Source: Flavobacteriaceae bacterium D16
Lineage (GTDB): Bacteria; Bacteroidota; Bacteroidia; Flavobacteriales; Flavobacteriaceae
Direction: 5' to 3'
Length of the DNA stretch: 64,000 nucleotides
Assembly (NCBI GenBank): GCA_021295155.1
Contig: JAJTJC010000035.1
Location: 1,178,001-1,242,000, forward strand
The notes under the pieces were generated by a model. That model was not told where the DNA came from and searched no databases. It was given only the letters and a program-made list of their open reading frames with translations. Made by a program: the position numbers and the translations under genes. This document shows, one piece after another, positions 19,030 to 28,031 of this stretch. Each line of letters begins with the position of its first letter. Within the stretch, counting starts at the first letter, position 1.

Positions 19030-20661
19030 TTAGGCCAGCATGGTTACCGGGTTTTCCAGATACATCCTGAGTGTCTGAAGGAATTGGGCCCCTGTGGCTC
19101 CGTCCACCGTCCGGTGATCACAAGCCAGGGATAACTTCATTGTACTCCCTACCACAATATTACCGTCCTTAACAACAGGCTTGTCAACAATAGCCCCTAC
19201 AGAAAGGATAGCTGAATTGGGCTGGTTGATAATAGAGGTAAATTCCAGTATTCCAAACATCCCGAGGTTAGAGACCGTAAAGGTACTTCCTTCCATTTCT
19301 GCCGGAGTGAGTTTTTTATTTCTGGCCCTGCCTGCAAGATCTTTTACTGCAGTTCCAATCTGAGTAAGGGACATCTGGTCTGTAAATGGCAATACAGGAA
19401 CTACCAGGCCATCTTCTACAGCAACTGCCACCCCAATGTTAACGTGGTGGTTGTATTTGGTAGTATCCTCGTTCCAACTGGTATTTACCTGAGGATGTTT
19501 TTTGAGTGCCATGGCGCATGCCTTGACGACCATATCATTGAATGACACCTTGGTGTCCGGGATATCATTGATATGAACCCTGGAGGCTTTTGCATTATCC
19601 ATATCAACCTCAATGGTCAAATAATAATGTGGCGCTGAGAATTTCGATTCACCTAGTCTTCTGGCAATTACTTTTCGCATTTGAGAATTCTTGACCTCCT
19701 CCACGTGCTCTTCTCCCACGGGAAGAAAAACCGGGGCCGCCGGTGCCGATGCAGTCTCAGCTGCAGGCTTACTTGCCGCAGCTGCAGCAACCGGTGCCTT
19801 GTAATTCTCAATATCTCTTTTAATGATACGGCCTTGATCTCCTGAACCATTAACAGTATTCAAATCAATGCCTTTCTCTTTGGCCATCTTCTTGGCAAGC
19901 GGAGAAACAAAAACGCGTTGTCCTTCAACAGCTGGAGTTGGAGCGGCAGTAGCCTGAGCTTCCGCGACAGTTGGTTCGGCTTGCTTCTCTTCCGTTTTTG
20001 AAGTTTCGGCAGAAGCAGGTATTCCCCCGGCCAATACAGCACTGACATCGGTGCCCTCCGGGCCAATAACAGCAAGGACCTCATCAACCGGAGCTGATTC
20101 TCCTTCTCCTATCCCTACATAGAGTAATGTGCCTGAATAAAAAGATTCAAACTCCATGGTGGCTTTATCGGTCTCAATTTCAGCTAAAATATCCCCTTCT
20201 TCAACAGTATCACCAACTTTTTTCAACCAGGTTGCCACAGTTCCTTCTTCCATGGTATCACTGAGGCGTGGCATCTTAATAATTTCTACTCCCTCCGGGA
20301 TTTCTGCTGCCGCTGAAGGAGTACTGGCAGGGGTATCGGATTTTACCTCTGGGGCTTCGGCAGCTTCCTGCGTGGCCTCTTCTTTTGATGCACCCGCATT
20401 AAGCAGTGCCGAAATATCCTCACCTTCTTCTCCAATGATAGCCAGGAGTGAATCGACAGGGGCGCCATCTCCTTCCTGTATCCCGATGTGTAAAAGCACA
20501 CCTTCATGGAAAGATTCAAATTCCATAGTGGCTTTATCCGTTTCTATCTCCGCCAGAATATCCCCTTCTTCCACCTTATCTCCAACATTCTTAAGCCATT
20601 TAGCCACGGTTCCTTCCTCCATGGTATCGCTTAGTCTGGGCATGTTGATTATTTCTGCCAT
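19030..20661 (-). CDS. pdhC: Pyruvate dehydrogenase E2, dihydrolipoamide acetyltransferase
   Basis: 543-residue E2 core of the pyruvate dehydrogenase complex. Two lipoyl domains (about 1-78 and 126-200) carry the lipoylated lysines Lys43 and Lys166, both in DKATMEFES. Ala/Pro/Glu-rich linkers follow. The E1/E3-binding domain is near 250-290 (VFVSPLAKKMAKEKGI...GRIIKRDI), and the catalytic domain ends with DHRTVDGATGAQFL. The two lipoyl domains are nearly identical in sequence, indicating internal duplication. Follows pdhA by 4 bp. The E1-beta subunit is not encoded beside it. Confidence 0.97.
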   Translation of the reverse strand: MAEIINMPRLSDTMEEGTVAKWLKNVGDKVEEGDILAEIETDKATMEFESFHEGVLLHIGIQEGDGAPVDSLLAIIGEEGEDISALLNAGASKEEATQEAAEAPEVKSDTPASTPSAAAEIPEGVEIIKMPRLSDTMEEGTVATWLKKVGDTVEEGDILAEIETDKATMEFESFYSGTLLYVGIGEGESAPVDEVLAVIGPEGTDVSAVLAGGIPASAETSKTEEKQAEPTVAEAQATAAPTPAVEGQRVFVSPLAKKMAKEKGIDLNTVNGSGDQGRIIKRDIENYKAPVAAAAASKPAAETASAPAAPVFLPVGEEHVEEVKNSQMRKVIARRLGESKFSAPHYYLTIEVDMDNAKASRVHINDIPDTKVSFNDMVVKACAMALKKHPQVNTSWNEDTTKYNHHVNIGVAVAVEDGLVVPVLPFTDQMSLTQIGTAVKDLAGRARNKKLTPAEMEGSTFTVSNLGMFGILEFTSIINQPNSAILSVGAIVDKPVVKDGNIVVGSTMKLSLACDHRTVDGATGAQFLQTLRMYLENPVTMLA

Positions 20662-20665
20662 TTGT

Positions 20666-21664
20666 CTATAATTTATGTGGTAAGAATGGATAATCCTCTT
20701 GTTCGTATACTACGTCGTATAATTGCTCAACAGGTGGATATGCAGATTCTTCTGCAAATTGTTCACATTCCTTAACCTTATCTTTTACCCGCTTGTCTAT
20801 TTCCTTTATCTCGTCTTCTGAAGCATATTTCTTTTGGAGTATCACTTCCTTCACCTGAGTAATCGGATCGATCTTTTTGTAATTCTCTACCTCTTCTTTG
20901 GTTCTGTAATGCTGGGCATCAGACATGGAATGCCCCCTGTAACGGTATGTTTTCATTTCCAGGAAAGTAGGGCCTCCACCATTTCGCGCACGCTCAATCG
21001 CCTTGCTCATCTCCTGAGCTACCTTTTTTGGATCCATACCATCCACCGGAGCAGATGGCATTTCATAACCAAGACCTAATTTCCAAATCTCTTCATGGTG
21101 TGCAGTTCGCGCTACCGAGGTACCCATAGCATAACCATTGTTTTCACAAACGAATACTACCGGCAACTGCCAGAGCATAGCCAGGTTGAAGGTTTCATGA
21201 AGACTTCCCTGCCTAACAGCACCATCTCCCATATAGCAGAGGGTAACATTATCTTGTTTAAAATATTTGTCGGCGAAGGCAAGACCAGCTCCGAGGGGAA
21301 TTTGTCCCCCAACGATACCGTGACCCCCGTAAAATCGTTTTTCCTTATTAAATATATGCATAGAACCACCCATACCTTTAGAGGTACCAGTTACCTTTCC
21401 ATATAGTTCTGCCATTACCTTTTTGGGATCTACTCCCATACCTATAGGTTGCACGTGATTCCGGTATGCCGTTATCATTCTGTCTTTGGTAAGATCCATG
21501 GCGTGCAGTGCGCCGGCCAAAACCGCCTCCTGTCCATTGTAAAGATGCAGGAAACCCCGAACTTTCTGCTGAATATATACTGCTGCAAGCTTGTCTTCAA
21601 ACTTCCTCCAGAACAACATGTCCTCATACCATTTCAGATAAACCTCTTTAGTTATTTTCTCCAT
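20666..21664 (-). CDS. pdhA: Pyruvate dehydrogenase E1 alpha subunit
   Basis: 332 residues. The thiamine diphosphate motif is GDGAVRQGSLHETFNLA...VFVCENN (about residues 160-195). A Ser phosphorylation-loop-like segment (YRYRGHSMSD) is near 243-252. With E1-beta (elsewhere), it decarboxylates pyruvate and transfers the acetyl group to PdhC. Heterotetrameric type E1 is indicated by the short length. Upstream 171 bp to cdd hold no other gene and should contain the operon promoter. Confidence 0.97.
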   Translation of the reverse strand: MEKITKEVYLKWYEDMLFWRKFEDKLAAVYIQQKVRGFLHLYNGQEAVLAGALHAMDLTKDRMITAYRNHVQPIGMGVDPKKVMAELYGKVTGTSKGMGGSMHIFNKEKRFYGGHGIVGGQIPLGAGLAFADKYFKQDNVTLCYMGDGAVRQGSLHETFNLAMLWQLPVVFVCENNGYAMGTSVARTAHHEEIWKLGLGYEMPSAPVDGMDPKKVAQEMSKAIERARNGGGPTFLEMKTYRYRGHSMSDAQHYRTKEEVENYKKIDPITQVKEVILQKKYASEDEIKEIDKRVKDKVKECEQFAEESAYPPVEQLYDVVYEQEDYPFLPHKL

Positions 21665-21835
21665 GAAACAGGTCGATTTTGGTTTAATTATTTTGAGGAA
21701 ATACGTGATTTGTCCTCAAAAATGGAACACAAAAATACACATTAAATCCATTGAGAAAAAGAAATGCAGAAAAAGGGGAAACTGAAAATAATATGGTCTA
21801 CCAAAGTTCTTTGTGGAATCCCTGAACAAAGGTAA

Positions 21836-22321
21836 TCATCCCAGAAAATCGTTATTGAAGGCGATGGGTAATAAACTAGCCATAGACTTACACTTGAATA
21901 CCCGTCCATCACTCCCCATCATCAAAATGCTGATCGGCTTTTCCTGCTTGCTTTCGTATTCATAAATGGCCTGTCTGCAATTACCACAGGGAGCAGCAGG
22001 TTTAGCTGAACTGGAGTCAACAGCCGCGGCAACTATGGCAACCGTCTTAATGGGAACCCCGGGGAAACTCGCGCCGGCATGAAAAACCGCAACCCGTTCT
22101 GCACACAATCCCGAAGGGAATGAGGCGTTTTCCTGGTTACTGCCAATTACTATTTCATCATTATCTAAGAGAACTGCGGCCCCTACTTTAAAATTGGAAT
22201 AAGGTGCATAGGCATCTTCCCTTGCTTTACTTGCCTTATGGAGCAATTCCTGCTCTTCCTGAGATAGTTCACTGAGGTTTTCGAAAATGTATATTTCGCT
22301 TACAATAGTCTTCTTTTTCAT
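21836..22321 (-). CDS. cdd: Cytidine deaminase
   Basis: 161-residue tetrameric-type cytidine deaminase of pyrimidine salvage. Zinc ligands are Cys73 with catalytic Glu75 (CAER), and Cys112/Cys115 (PCGNCRQ). Substrate loop FKVGAAV near 44-50 and ENASFPSG near 64-71. Separated from porV by a strong terminator, so it is its own unit or the head of a transcript toward pdhA, 171 bp away. Confidence 0.96.
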   Translation of the reverse strand: MKKKTIVSEIYIFENLSELSQEEQELLHKASKAREDAYAPYSNFKVGAAVLLDNDEIVIGSNQENASFPSGLCAERVAVFHAGASFPGVPIKTVAIVAAAVDSSSAKPAAPCGNCRQAIYEYESKQEKPISILMMGSDGRVFKCKSMASLLPIAFNNDFLG

Positions 22322-22352
22322 TTTGGAGTACTACACTTATGGTAAAAATAAG

Positions 22353-22377
22353 AAAACCTGCCGTGAAGCAGGTTTTT
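22353..22377 (-). terminator. Bidirectional terminator between porV and cdd
   Basis: AAAACCTGC / GCAGGTTTT hairpin with a 6-base loop and T-run on both strands. It lies 29 bp after the porV stop and before cdd, so it ends the porV transcript. Confidence 0.8.
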
Positions 22378-22406
22378 ATCATTAATTGGTTGCCTGGCAA
22401 CTATTA

Positions 22407-23561
22407 TTAATTGTTTATAAACTCCTCACCTAGGTTGAAAGTCAATGAAAATCTCAGGGTGTTTTCCAATGGATTTCTAACCTGCGAAGTAGAAAACAGG
22501 TAAGACAGGTCTATCTGAGCTGCCTTGAATTTAAATCCGGCTCCCAGGGTAAAGAACTTTCTGGACCCCTTATTCTCACTTTCATTGAAATAACCTGTAC
22601 GGACCATGAAGGAATCCTGATAGCTGTATTCTGCGCCTAATGCCCAGGTTACTTCTTTTAATTCTTCACTAAAACCATCCGGGGCATCACCGAAAGAAGA
22701 GAAAACCCCCTCCAAGAAGGATTGTTCCTGATATTCTAGATTATCATCTGAATCTATATCGCCATCTCCATCAAAATCCTTGGGAGTAGGAACAAGCAAT
22801 TTGTTGAATTCCATAGTTAATCCAAGTGTATTATCGGCGTCAAATATAAAATCGAAACCACCTCCAAATCCCAAATTGGTTGGGAGGAAGTTTTCCTGCC
22901 CACCTTCATCATAACTAATTTTTCCACCCAAGTTAGACAGGTTAAAACCAGCTCTCCATCGCCCGCTAAAACTATTATAGGCTATTTCATTCGATCGATA
23001 GTACCCAGCCACATCCACTGCAAAAGAACTAGCAGCCTGAGAATCCACATCTCCGTTTTCGGGTAGTTTCAGGTTTGATCTTATAAATCGACCTCCAACA
23101 GCCATAGAGAATGTCGGACTTAATTTAAGGGCATAAGAACCATCAAGGGCTAATTCATTTGGCTTGGCCAGCGTACCGGGATCATTGGCAAATTGCCGTA
23201 ATTCAATTTCTCCCAGCGTGAAATATCGCAAGCTAAACGCAAACGCACTCTGATCATTGATCTTGTTATAGAAGTTACCCCCTAAAAGGGATATATCCGT
23301 AATAATACTTTCCAGGTAGGGTGTATAACTTACCCCTATTCCCATTTTTCTTTCAGCAAAAGCAAACTTTGCGGGATTCCATTGTTGACTAAAAGCATCT
23401 ACAGAGGTAGCCACACCCATATCGCCCATCCCAGCTGCCCTTGCATCTGCGGCAATGGTCAGGAAAGGAACTGCGGTGGTGATTACTCTATCCTCCTGGG
23501 CAGCAGCCTTGTACAAAAGGAGGAATGTGATTAGCAACGGTAATTTTTTCATCCAATTCAT
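22407..23561 (-). CDS. porV: T9SS outer-membrane protein PorV (LptO)
   Basis: 384-residue outer-membrane beta-barrel of the FadL-like group that receives T9SS cargo from the Sov/SprA translocon and delivers it to the attachment complex. Signal peptide 1-25 (ending AAAQEDR), the PorV N-terminal block FLTIAADARAAGMGDMGVAT near 38-57, and alternating amphipathic strands to a C-terminal aromatic-rich end. Start ATG 23561 (MNWMKK) is chosen because the upstream extension has no signal-peptide character; 23552 is a close alternative. Together with gldJ this marks a gliding/T9SS organism. Confidence 0.93.
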   Translation of the reverse strand: MNWMKKLPLLITFLLLYKAAAQEDRVITTAVPFLTIAADARAAGMGDMGVATSVDAFSQQWNPAKFAFAERKMGIGVSYTPYLESIITDISLLGGNFYNKINDQSAFAFSLRYFTLGEIELRQFANDPGTLAKPNELALDGSYALKLSPTFSMAVGGRFIRSNLKLPENGDVDSQAASSFAVDVAGYYRSNEIAYNSFSGRWRAGFNLSNLGGKISYDEGGQENFLPTNLGFGGGFDFIFDADNTLGLTMEFNKLLVPTPKDFDGDGDIDSDDNLEYQEQSFLEGVFSSFGDAPDGFSEELKEVTWALGAEYSYQDSFMVRTGYFNESENKGSRKFFTLGAGFKFKAAQIDLSYLFSTSQVRNPLENTLRFSLTFNLGEEFINN

Positions 23562-23572
23562 ATGCAAAATTT

Positions 23573-23602
23573 CAAGTATATAGAGTATATGGTATAAAAC
23601 AA
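23573..23602 (-). promoter_or_regulatory. Putative porV promoter
   Basis: On the minus strand, TTG (23602-23600), 19 bases, then TATACTTG (23580-23573), one mismatch from TAnnTTTG. The box ends 11 bp before the porV ATG, so the leader would be extremely short. Confidence 0.4.
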
Positions 23603-24004
23603 CAGAACGAAGCGATCTTCTACTTATTGTTTGAACAGATCTCAATTCGATTAATATGTCGAGATATATCTTTATAAATATGATTGTGTTTTCAGCATCT
23701 CACCGGCTATACCTGTAAAACCTGCTTAATCCACTAATTTTAACCGTATATAGACCCATTTGGGAATGGTTTCTTTAGCACTATATGCATTCAGGAAGAA
23801 TTAGGATATACTAATATGATAGGCTTTGCGTTATCATTTTGTCGAAAAGTACCGAAATACTGGGCTGCCAGAAAGCAGTAAAAAATTTCGGGGCTATAAA
23901 ATATTATGGGTAAATGCTCGTTCTATTAGCCAAAAGCGACACTTAATTTATCTAAAACCACAAACCGACTAGTGCGGTTTGACTAAGTAAAGTCCTAAAT
24001 ACAG
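23603..24004. other. Intergenic region between porV and gldJ
   Basis: About 400 bp without a supported gene between divergent porV and gldJ. It is A/T-rich. The only clear structure is a hairpin CAAACCG / CGGTTTG (23961-23981) with a 7-base loop, 24 bp before the gldJ ATG. It must contain the gldJ promoter, but I could not pick out a convincing TTG/TAnnTTTG pair. Confidence 0.6.
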
Positions 24005-25672
24005 ATGAAAAAACAAATGACCAGGGTTTTTCTCTCTTTAACCGTTATTGCGGGAGCCCTAAGCCTTAATAGCTGTAAAAAGTCATCTTCAAGTTCGAAG
24101 AATACCTCTCGGGCTACTGGATGGAAGATCAATGCCAAGGAAGGTGGATTCCAGTACAATTCCGAATTTAAGGAACAGGAAACGGCTCCAGGCCTTGTTT
24201 TTATTGAAGGTGGAACGTTTACCAAAGGAAAGGTACAGGATGATGTGATGCATGAATGGAATAATACCCCAACCACGCAGCACGTGCAATCGTTCTATAT
24301 GGATGAAACCGAGGTAACCAATGTGATGTATCTGGAATACCTGGACTACCTGAAAGCGGTGTACCCACCGGAAAATCCTAAATATGCCAATATCTATAAG
24401 GGAGCTCTACCGGATACACTGGTTTGGAGAAACCGACTGGGCTTTAACGAAACCATGACCAACAATTATTTACGGCACCCGGCTTACGCTGAGTACCCTG
24501 TGGTTGGTGTTAACTGGGTTCAGGCTGTTGAGTTCGCCGAGTGGCGAACTGACCGTGTAAATGAAGCTTTATTAGAGCGTGAAGGATACCTGGATTCCGA
24601 AGCAAAATACAAACCGCTAACTGGAGAAAGCTCCGGGACCTTTAATACGGAGGCATATCTGAACAAACCTGAATCTGTCTATGGTGGTGAAATTGATTCC
24701 CTCCAGGGTAAGAAAAAGCGGGATTCCGTATCTGTCTTTGCGAAAAGAAGTTCTGGTATTATAATGCCAGAATACCGATTACCCACTGAAACTGAATGGG
24801 AATATGCCGCACAGGCCCTAATAGGTACCCGTGAGTACAATAACTACCGGGGAAGAAAAAAATACCCATGGGAAGGAGATTATACCCGAAATGGTCAGCG
24901 TGTTGGACGTGGAGACCAATTAGCCAACTTTAAGCAGGGCAAAGGAGACTATGGCGGAATTGCCGGATGGTCCGATGACGGTGCCGATATCACAGCAGAG
25001 GTTAAGTCATACAAGCCCAATGACCATGGATTATACGATATGGCTGGGAATGTTGCAGAATGGGTTGCCGACGTATACCGACCCATTGTAGATGACGAAA
25101 TTTCAGATTTCAACTACTACCGCGGTAACATCTACATGAAGACTGCGATCGATAAAGATGGGAAAGTAAAAATCCTTGAAGACAATATTGTTTACGACAC
25201 CTTGCCCACAGGGAAAGTAGTAGCCGTAAACCTGCCTGGAGAGATTAAAATGGTACCTGTAGATGAACAAGAAACCTACCTGAGAACCAATTTCTCCGAT
25301 AGTGATAACAGATCTTACCGAGATGGTGATCCTGGTTCATCCAGGTTCTTTGATCGCTTCAGCGATGAAGATGAAGAAGATCAGCGACAGATGTACAATT
25401 CACCTGAGCACAAAGTGGAAAGGGATTCTACCGGAAAACTGATCCGTGAGTACGATAAAGATAACTACCGAACTTCACTTATCAATGATGAGGTTCGCGT
25501 ATACAAAGGTGGCTCCTGGAGAGACCGTGCCTACTGGTTAGATCCTGCCCAAAGAAGATTTTTACCTCAGTACATGGCTACCGATTACATTGGTTTCCGA
25601 TGTGCCATGTCAAGAGTTGGTTCCAAATCTAAGACCAAGAACAAAACCGTTAGAGGAAAAAAAGCTAGGTAA
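24005..25672 (+). CDS. gldJ: Gliding motility lipoprotein GldJ
   Basis: 555 residues. Lipoprotein signal with lipobox LNSC (Cys24). The rest is a formylglycine-generating-enzyme/sulfatase-modifying-factor fold (about 65-540): FIEGGTFTKG, MDETEVTNVMYLEYL, LPTETEWEYAAQA, MAGNVAEWVADVY and YKGGSWRDR. GldJ is a structural part of the gliding/T9SS machinery in Flavobacteriia and is not expected to be catalytic. An acidic insertion (DRFSDEDEEDQRQ) and a basic tail (KTKNKTVRGKKAR) are lineage-typical. Followed by a strong terminator and murF. Confidence 0.95.
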   Translation: MKKQMTRVFLSLTVIAGALSLNSCKKSSSSSKNTSRATGWKINAKEGGFQYNSEFKEQETAPGLVFIEGGTFTKGKVQDDVMHEWNNTPTTQHVQSFYMDETEVTNVMYLEYLDYLKAVYPPENPKYANIYKGALPDTLVWRNRLGFNETMTNNYLRHPAYAEYPVVGVNWVQAVEFAEWRTDRVNEALLEREGYLDSEAKYKPLTGESSGTFNTEAYLNKPESVYGGEIDSLQGKKKRDSVSVFAKRSSGIIMPEYRLPTETEWEYAAQALIGTREYNNYRGRKKYPWEGDYTRNGQRVGRGDQLANFKQGKGDYGGIAGWSDDGADITAEVKSYKPNDHGLYDMAGNVAEWVADVYRPIVDDEISDFNYYRGNIYMKTAIDKDGKVKILEDNIVYDTLPTGKVVAVNLPGEIKMVPVDEQETYLRTNFSDSDNRSYRDGDPGSSRFFDRFSDEDEEDQRQMYNSPEHKVERDSTGKLIREYDKDNYRTSLINDEVRVYKGGSWRDRAYWLDPAQRRFLPQYMATDYIGFRCAMSRVGSKSKTKNKTVRGKKAR

Positions 25673-25694
25673 TCTTTTAAGCAAAGTGTTATTG

Positions 25695-25727
25695 AGCCCT
25701 GACGCAAGATGTGTCAGGGCTTTTTTT
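25695..25727 (+). terminator. gldJ rho-independent terminator
   Basis: AGCCCTGAC / GTCAGGGCT 9-bp stem with a 9-base loop and seven T residues, 23 bp after the gldJ stop. Confidence 0.9.
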
Positions 25728-25734
25728 ATCTTTG
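25727..25734 (+). promoter_or_regulatory. -7 box of murF, overlapping the gldJ terminator
   Basis: TATCTTTG is a perfect TAnnTTTG match starting at the last T of the gldJ terminator and ending 4 bp before the murF ATG (25739). If real, the mRNA would be leaderless or nearly so. No -33 element is visible. Confidence 0.35.
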
Positions 25735-25738
25735 AACC

Positions 25739-27013
25739 ATGGACATTGCAACACTGCACAGCTTATTTCTTGAAACACCGAATGTATGCACGGATACCCG
25801 AAAGATTGATGGCCCGTGTATTTTTTTTGCCCTAAAAGGCGATAATTTCAACGGTAATGCATATGCCCGGCAAGCTTTGGATAAAGGAGCAGTCCTGGCC
25901 GTAATCGATGAAGAAGAATACCAAATAGATAATCGTACCATACTGGTATCAGATGTCTTAAAAACGCTTCAAGACCTGGCACTTTATCATCGGAATTTTT
26001 ATGGCACCAAAGTACTTGCCCTTACCGGAAGCAACGGGAAGACTACAACTAAAGAACTTATCCACAGCGTACTTAAATCTAAGTACAGGACTATTGCCAC
26101 TAGAGGAAATTTAAATAACCATATCGGAGTTCCGCTGACCCTGCTTACCATTACTTCAGAAACCGAAATCGCCATTATTGAAATGGGGGCCAACCACCAG
26201 AAGGAAATTGCCTTTTTGTGCACTCTTGCAGAACCTGACTTTGGATATATCACCAATTTTGGGAAGGCACATCTCGAAGGTTTTGGAGGTGTTCAGGGGG
26301 TAATCAAAGGAAAAAGCGAGCTCTATGATCATCTAATAGCCAGGGAGAAGTTTATCTTTTTTAACGCGGACGACCCCATACAACTTGAAAAACTTGAGAG
26401 ATACCACAGGAAAGCAGGCTACAGCAAGGATAAACCAAATAATAAAATCATCCGATTCCTCCGGTCTGAACCTTTCGTGGAAATGGAACTTGAAGGCCTT
26501 CCTATCAAGTCGCATTTAATAGGAGCCTACAACTTTCCAAATTGTTGTGCTGCACTGCTAATTGGTGGGTATTTTGAAGTCCCTGTTCAGGACATGAAGC
26601 AGGCAATTGAAAGCTATATCCCCATGGATAACCGCTCACAGTTAATTCAACGCGAAGGACTGACTATTGTTCTGGATGCTTATAATGCCAATCCAAGCAG
26701 TATGAAAGTGGCTTTGGAAAACTTTAAAAGTATTAAGGGAAAATACAAACGGGTTTTCCTGGGAGACATGTTCGAATTAGGGCAGGATAGTGAAATAGAA
26801 CACCAGCAAATTGCTGAACTGGCAGACAAGATGGGCTATCGGGAAGTATTTCTTATTGGGGAACACTTTTTCAAAACCAAAACAGCTGCTAAAAAATTCA
26901 AATCTTTCGAGGAACTAAAAGAATACCTGAAGGAACACCCTGTAAAAGAAGGGACACTTTTCATCAAAGCCTCCAGGGGGATGGCCCTGGAACGTATTCT
27001 CGATTTACTTTAA
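25739..27013 (+). CDS. murF: UDP-N-acetylmuramoyl-tripeptide--D-alanyl-D-alanine ligase MurF
   Basis: 424-residue Mur ligase adding D-Ala-D-Ala to the peptidoglycan precursor in the cytosol. N-terminal UDP-binding domain with CTDTRKIDGPCIFFALKG, ATP loop GSNGKTTTK (97-105), central NNHIGVPLTLL and EMGANHQKEI blocks, and the C-terminal domain with LDAYNANPSSM. It does not lie in a dcw cluster but after gldJ, an arrangement I have seen described for Flavobacteriia. ATG 25739 gives the normal N-terminus. Confidence 0.97.
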   Translation: MDIATLHSLFLETPNVCTDTRKIDGPCIFFALKGDNFNGNAYARQALDKGAVLAVIDEEEYQIDNRTILVSDVLKTLQDLALYHRNFYGTKVLALTGSNGKTTTKELIHSVLKSKYRTIATRGNLNNHIGVPLTLLTITSETEIAIIEMGANHQKEIAFLCTLAEPDFGYITNFGKAHLEGFGGVQGVIKGKSELYDHLIAREKFIFFNADDPIQLEKLERYHRKAGYSKDKPNNKIIRFLRSEPFVEMELEGLPIKSHLIGAYNFPNCCAALLIGGYFEVPVQDMKQAIESYIPMDNRSQLIQREGLTIVLDAYNANPSSMKVALENFKSIKGKYKRVFLGDMFELGQDSEIEHQQIAELADKMGYREVFLIGEHFFKTKTAAKKFKSFEELKEYLKEHPVKEGTLFIKASRGMALERILDLL

Positions 27014-27310
27014 TCCGTATTCACCCTTCATATTTAGTTCGTTTAAGCTATCCACCTCTTTTCTAAACCTCAAAATCATAAAACTATCCAGTTCCTGTCC
27101 GATACTATCCCGAATAGTATTCCAGTTGGAGCTATCCATTTTGATGGTATAATCCCGGATCTTGTAGAATCGGGTCATATTATAGCGATTGGCCGACCAG
27201 GCTGCCTCGGTACTTTCCTTATGCTTAAGGTCCTGTAGGTAGATCCCAACACTAAAACCTACAACAACTATAATCAGAGCTATAATAAAGTGTTTTCTAG
27301 TTTTCAGCAT
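27005..27310 (-). CDS. Small single-pass membrane protein, unknown
   Basis: 101 residues. One N-terminal hydrophobic helix (about 8-26, HFIIALIIVVVGFSVGIYL) preceded by basic residues, so a signal anchor with the rest outside the cytoplasm. The remainder is charged and shows no motif I recognise. Convergent with murF, overlapping its last 9 bp. It looks like a real gene from the helix plus balanced codon use, but has no assigned role. Confidence 0.55.
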   Translation of the reverse strand: MLKTRKHFIIALIIVVVGFSVGIYLQDLKHKESTEAAWSANRYNMTRFYKIRDYTIKMDSSNWNTIRDSIGQELDSFMILRFRKEVDSLNELNMKGEYGLK

Positions 27311-27520
27311 GCTTCAGTTTTTGCCTTCTCCAATGAACCAAATACCATTGAATTATCTGCTAAAATAGGATTTAATCCTCTGGTTTGTAAAGTTTTAAGA
27401 TAAAAGTGTCAGAATAAGGGTTATCCAGGAAAAAAGACACAGTAATATTTCTATGTTGCCGCGATTTTTTGGTTGATATGGGAGATTTGGAATAGCTCAT
27501 CGAGTTTGCAGATCAACATA
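27311..27520. other. Gene-free stretch before the tandem repeat
   Basis: No supported ORF or RNA. The last 35 bases (about 27490-27520) resemble a diverged end of the 125-bp repeat unit that follows. Confidence 0.5.
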
Positions 27521-27911
27521 CAGTCCACGGCTGCAACTTGTCCCAACCAGGACGTAGGGATAAAAAATCCAATGCCGCCTGTGCAACATTATTGTTTTGT
27601 CCCCTTCTTAACATTGGATTACTCACTGCGTTCGTGATCCAAAGTCAGTCCGCGGCTGCAACTTGTCCCAACCAGGACGTAGGGATAAAAAATCCAATGC
27701 CGCCTGTGCAACATTATTGTTTTGTCCCCTTCTTAACATTGGATTACTCACTGCGTTCGTGATCCAAAGTCAGTCCGCGGCTGCAACTTGTCCCAACCAG
27801 GACGTAGGGATAAAAAATCCAATGCCGCCTGTGCAACATTATTGTTTTGTCCCCTTCTTAACATTGGATTACTCACTGCGTTCGTGATCCAAAGTCAGTC
27901 CGCGGCTGCAA
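27521..27911. repeat. 125-bp tandem repeat, three units plus a 16-bp partial
   Basis: Units at 27521-27645, 27646-27770 and 27771-27895, with a 16-bp fragment to 27911. The units are identical except one base in the first (cagtccAcgg versus cagtccGcgg). Each contains the inverted repeat AATCCAATG / CATTGGATT (53 bases between arms start to start) and a GGATTACTCAC...GTGATCC imperfect hairpin. Each unit also holds an apparent 74-codon reading frame, which is a by-product of the repeat and not called as a gene. It lies downstream of tRNA-Val on the minus strand. Confidence 0.93.
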
Positions 27912-27922
27912 TTAGAAAATCC

Positions 27923-27947
27923 ACAACTACTGTTGTAGTTGTTTTTT
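27923..27947 (+). terminator. Terminator-like hairpin after the repeat
   Basis: ACAACTAC / GTAGTTGT stem, 4-base loop, followed by a T-run on the plus strand. No plus-strand gene lies just upstream; the only candidate transcript is the repeat itself. Confidence 0.5.
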
Positions 27948-27999
27948 CATTTTCCTTCCAAAGCTCAAATGCATTTGGCTTTCTTCGGAAAATGAAAAA
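27943..27999. repeat. Extended imperfect hairpin
   Basis: TTTTTCATTTTCC (27943-27955) pairs with GGAAAATGAAAAA (27987-27999). Inside it, AAAGC and CAAATGCATTTG and GCTTT form a second stem. No coding potential. Confidence 0.55.
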
Positions 28000-28020
28000 T
28001 CCACGCCATTGCGTGGATTT
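27997..28020 (-). terminator. tRNA-Val terminator
   Basis: AAATCCACGC / GCGTGGATTT 10-bp perfect stem with a 4-base loop, 12 bp beyond the tRNA 3' end in minus-strand direction and followed by T-rich sequence. Confidence 0.85.
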
Positions 28021-28031
28021 TCTGAGTGATG

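Noticed and set aside
23562-23645. Upstream extension of porV to 23645
   Set aside because: The added residues do not form part of a signal peptide, and a promoter-like -7 box lies within them; the start was placed at 23561.
23819-23850. TGATA...TATCA inverted repeat in the porV-gldJ interval as an FNR-like site
   Set aside because: The spacer is about ten bases rather than four, so it does not belong to the operator family.
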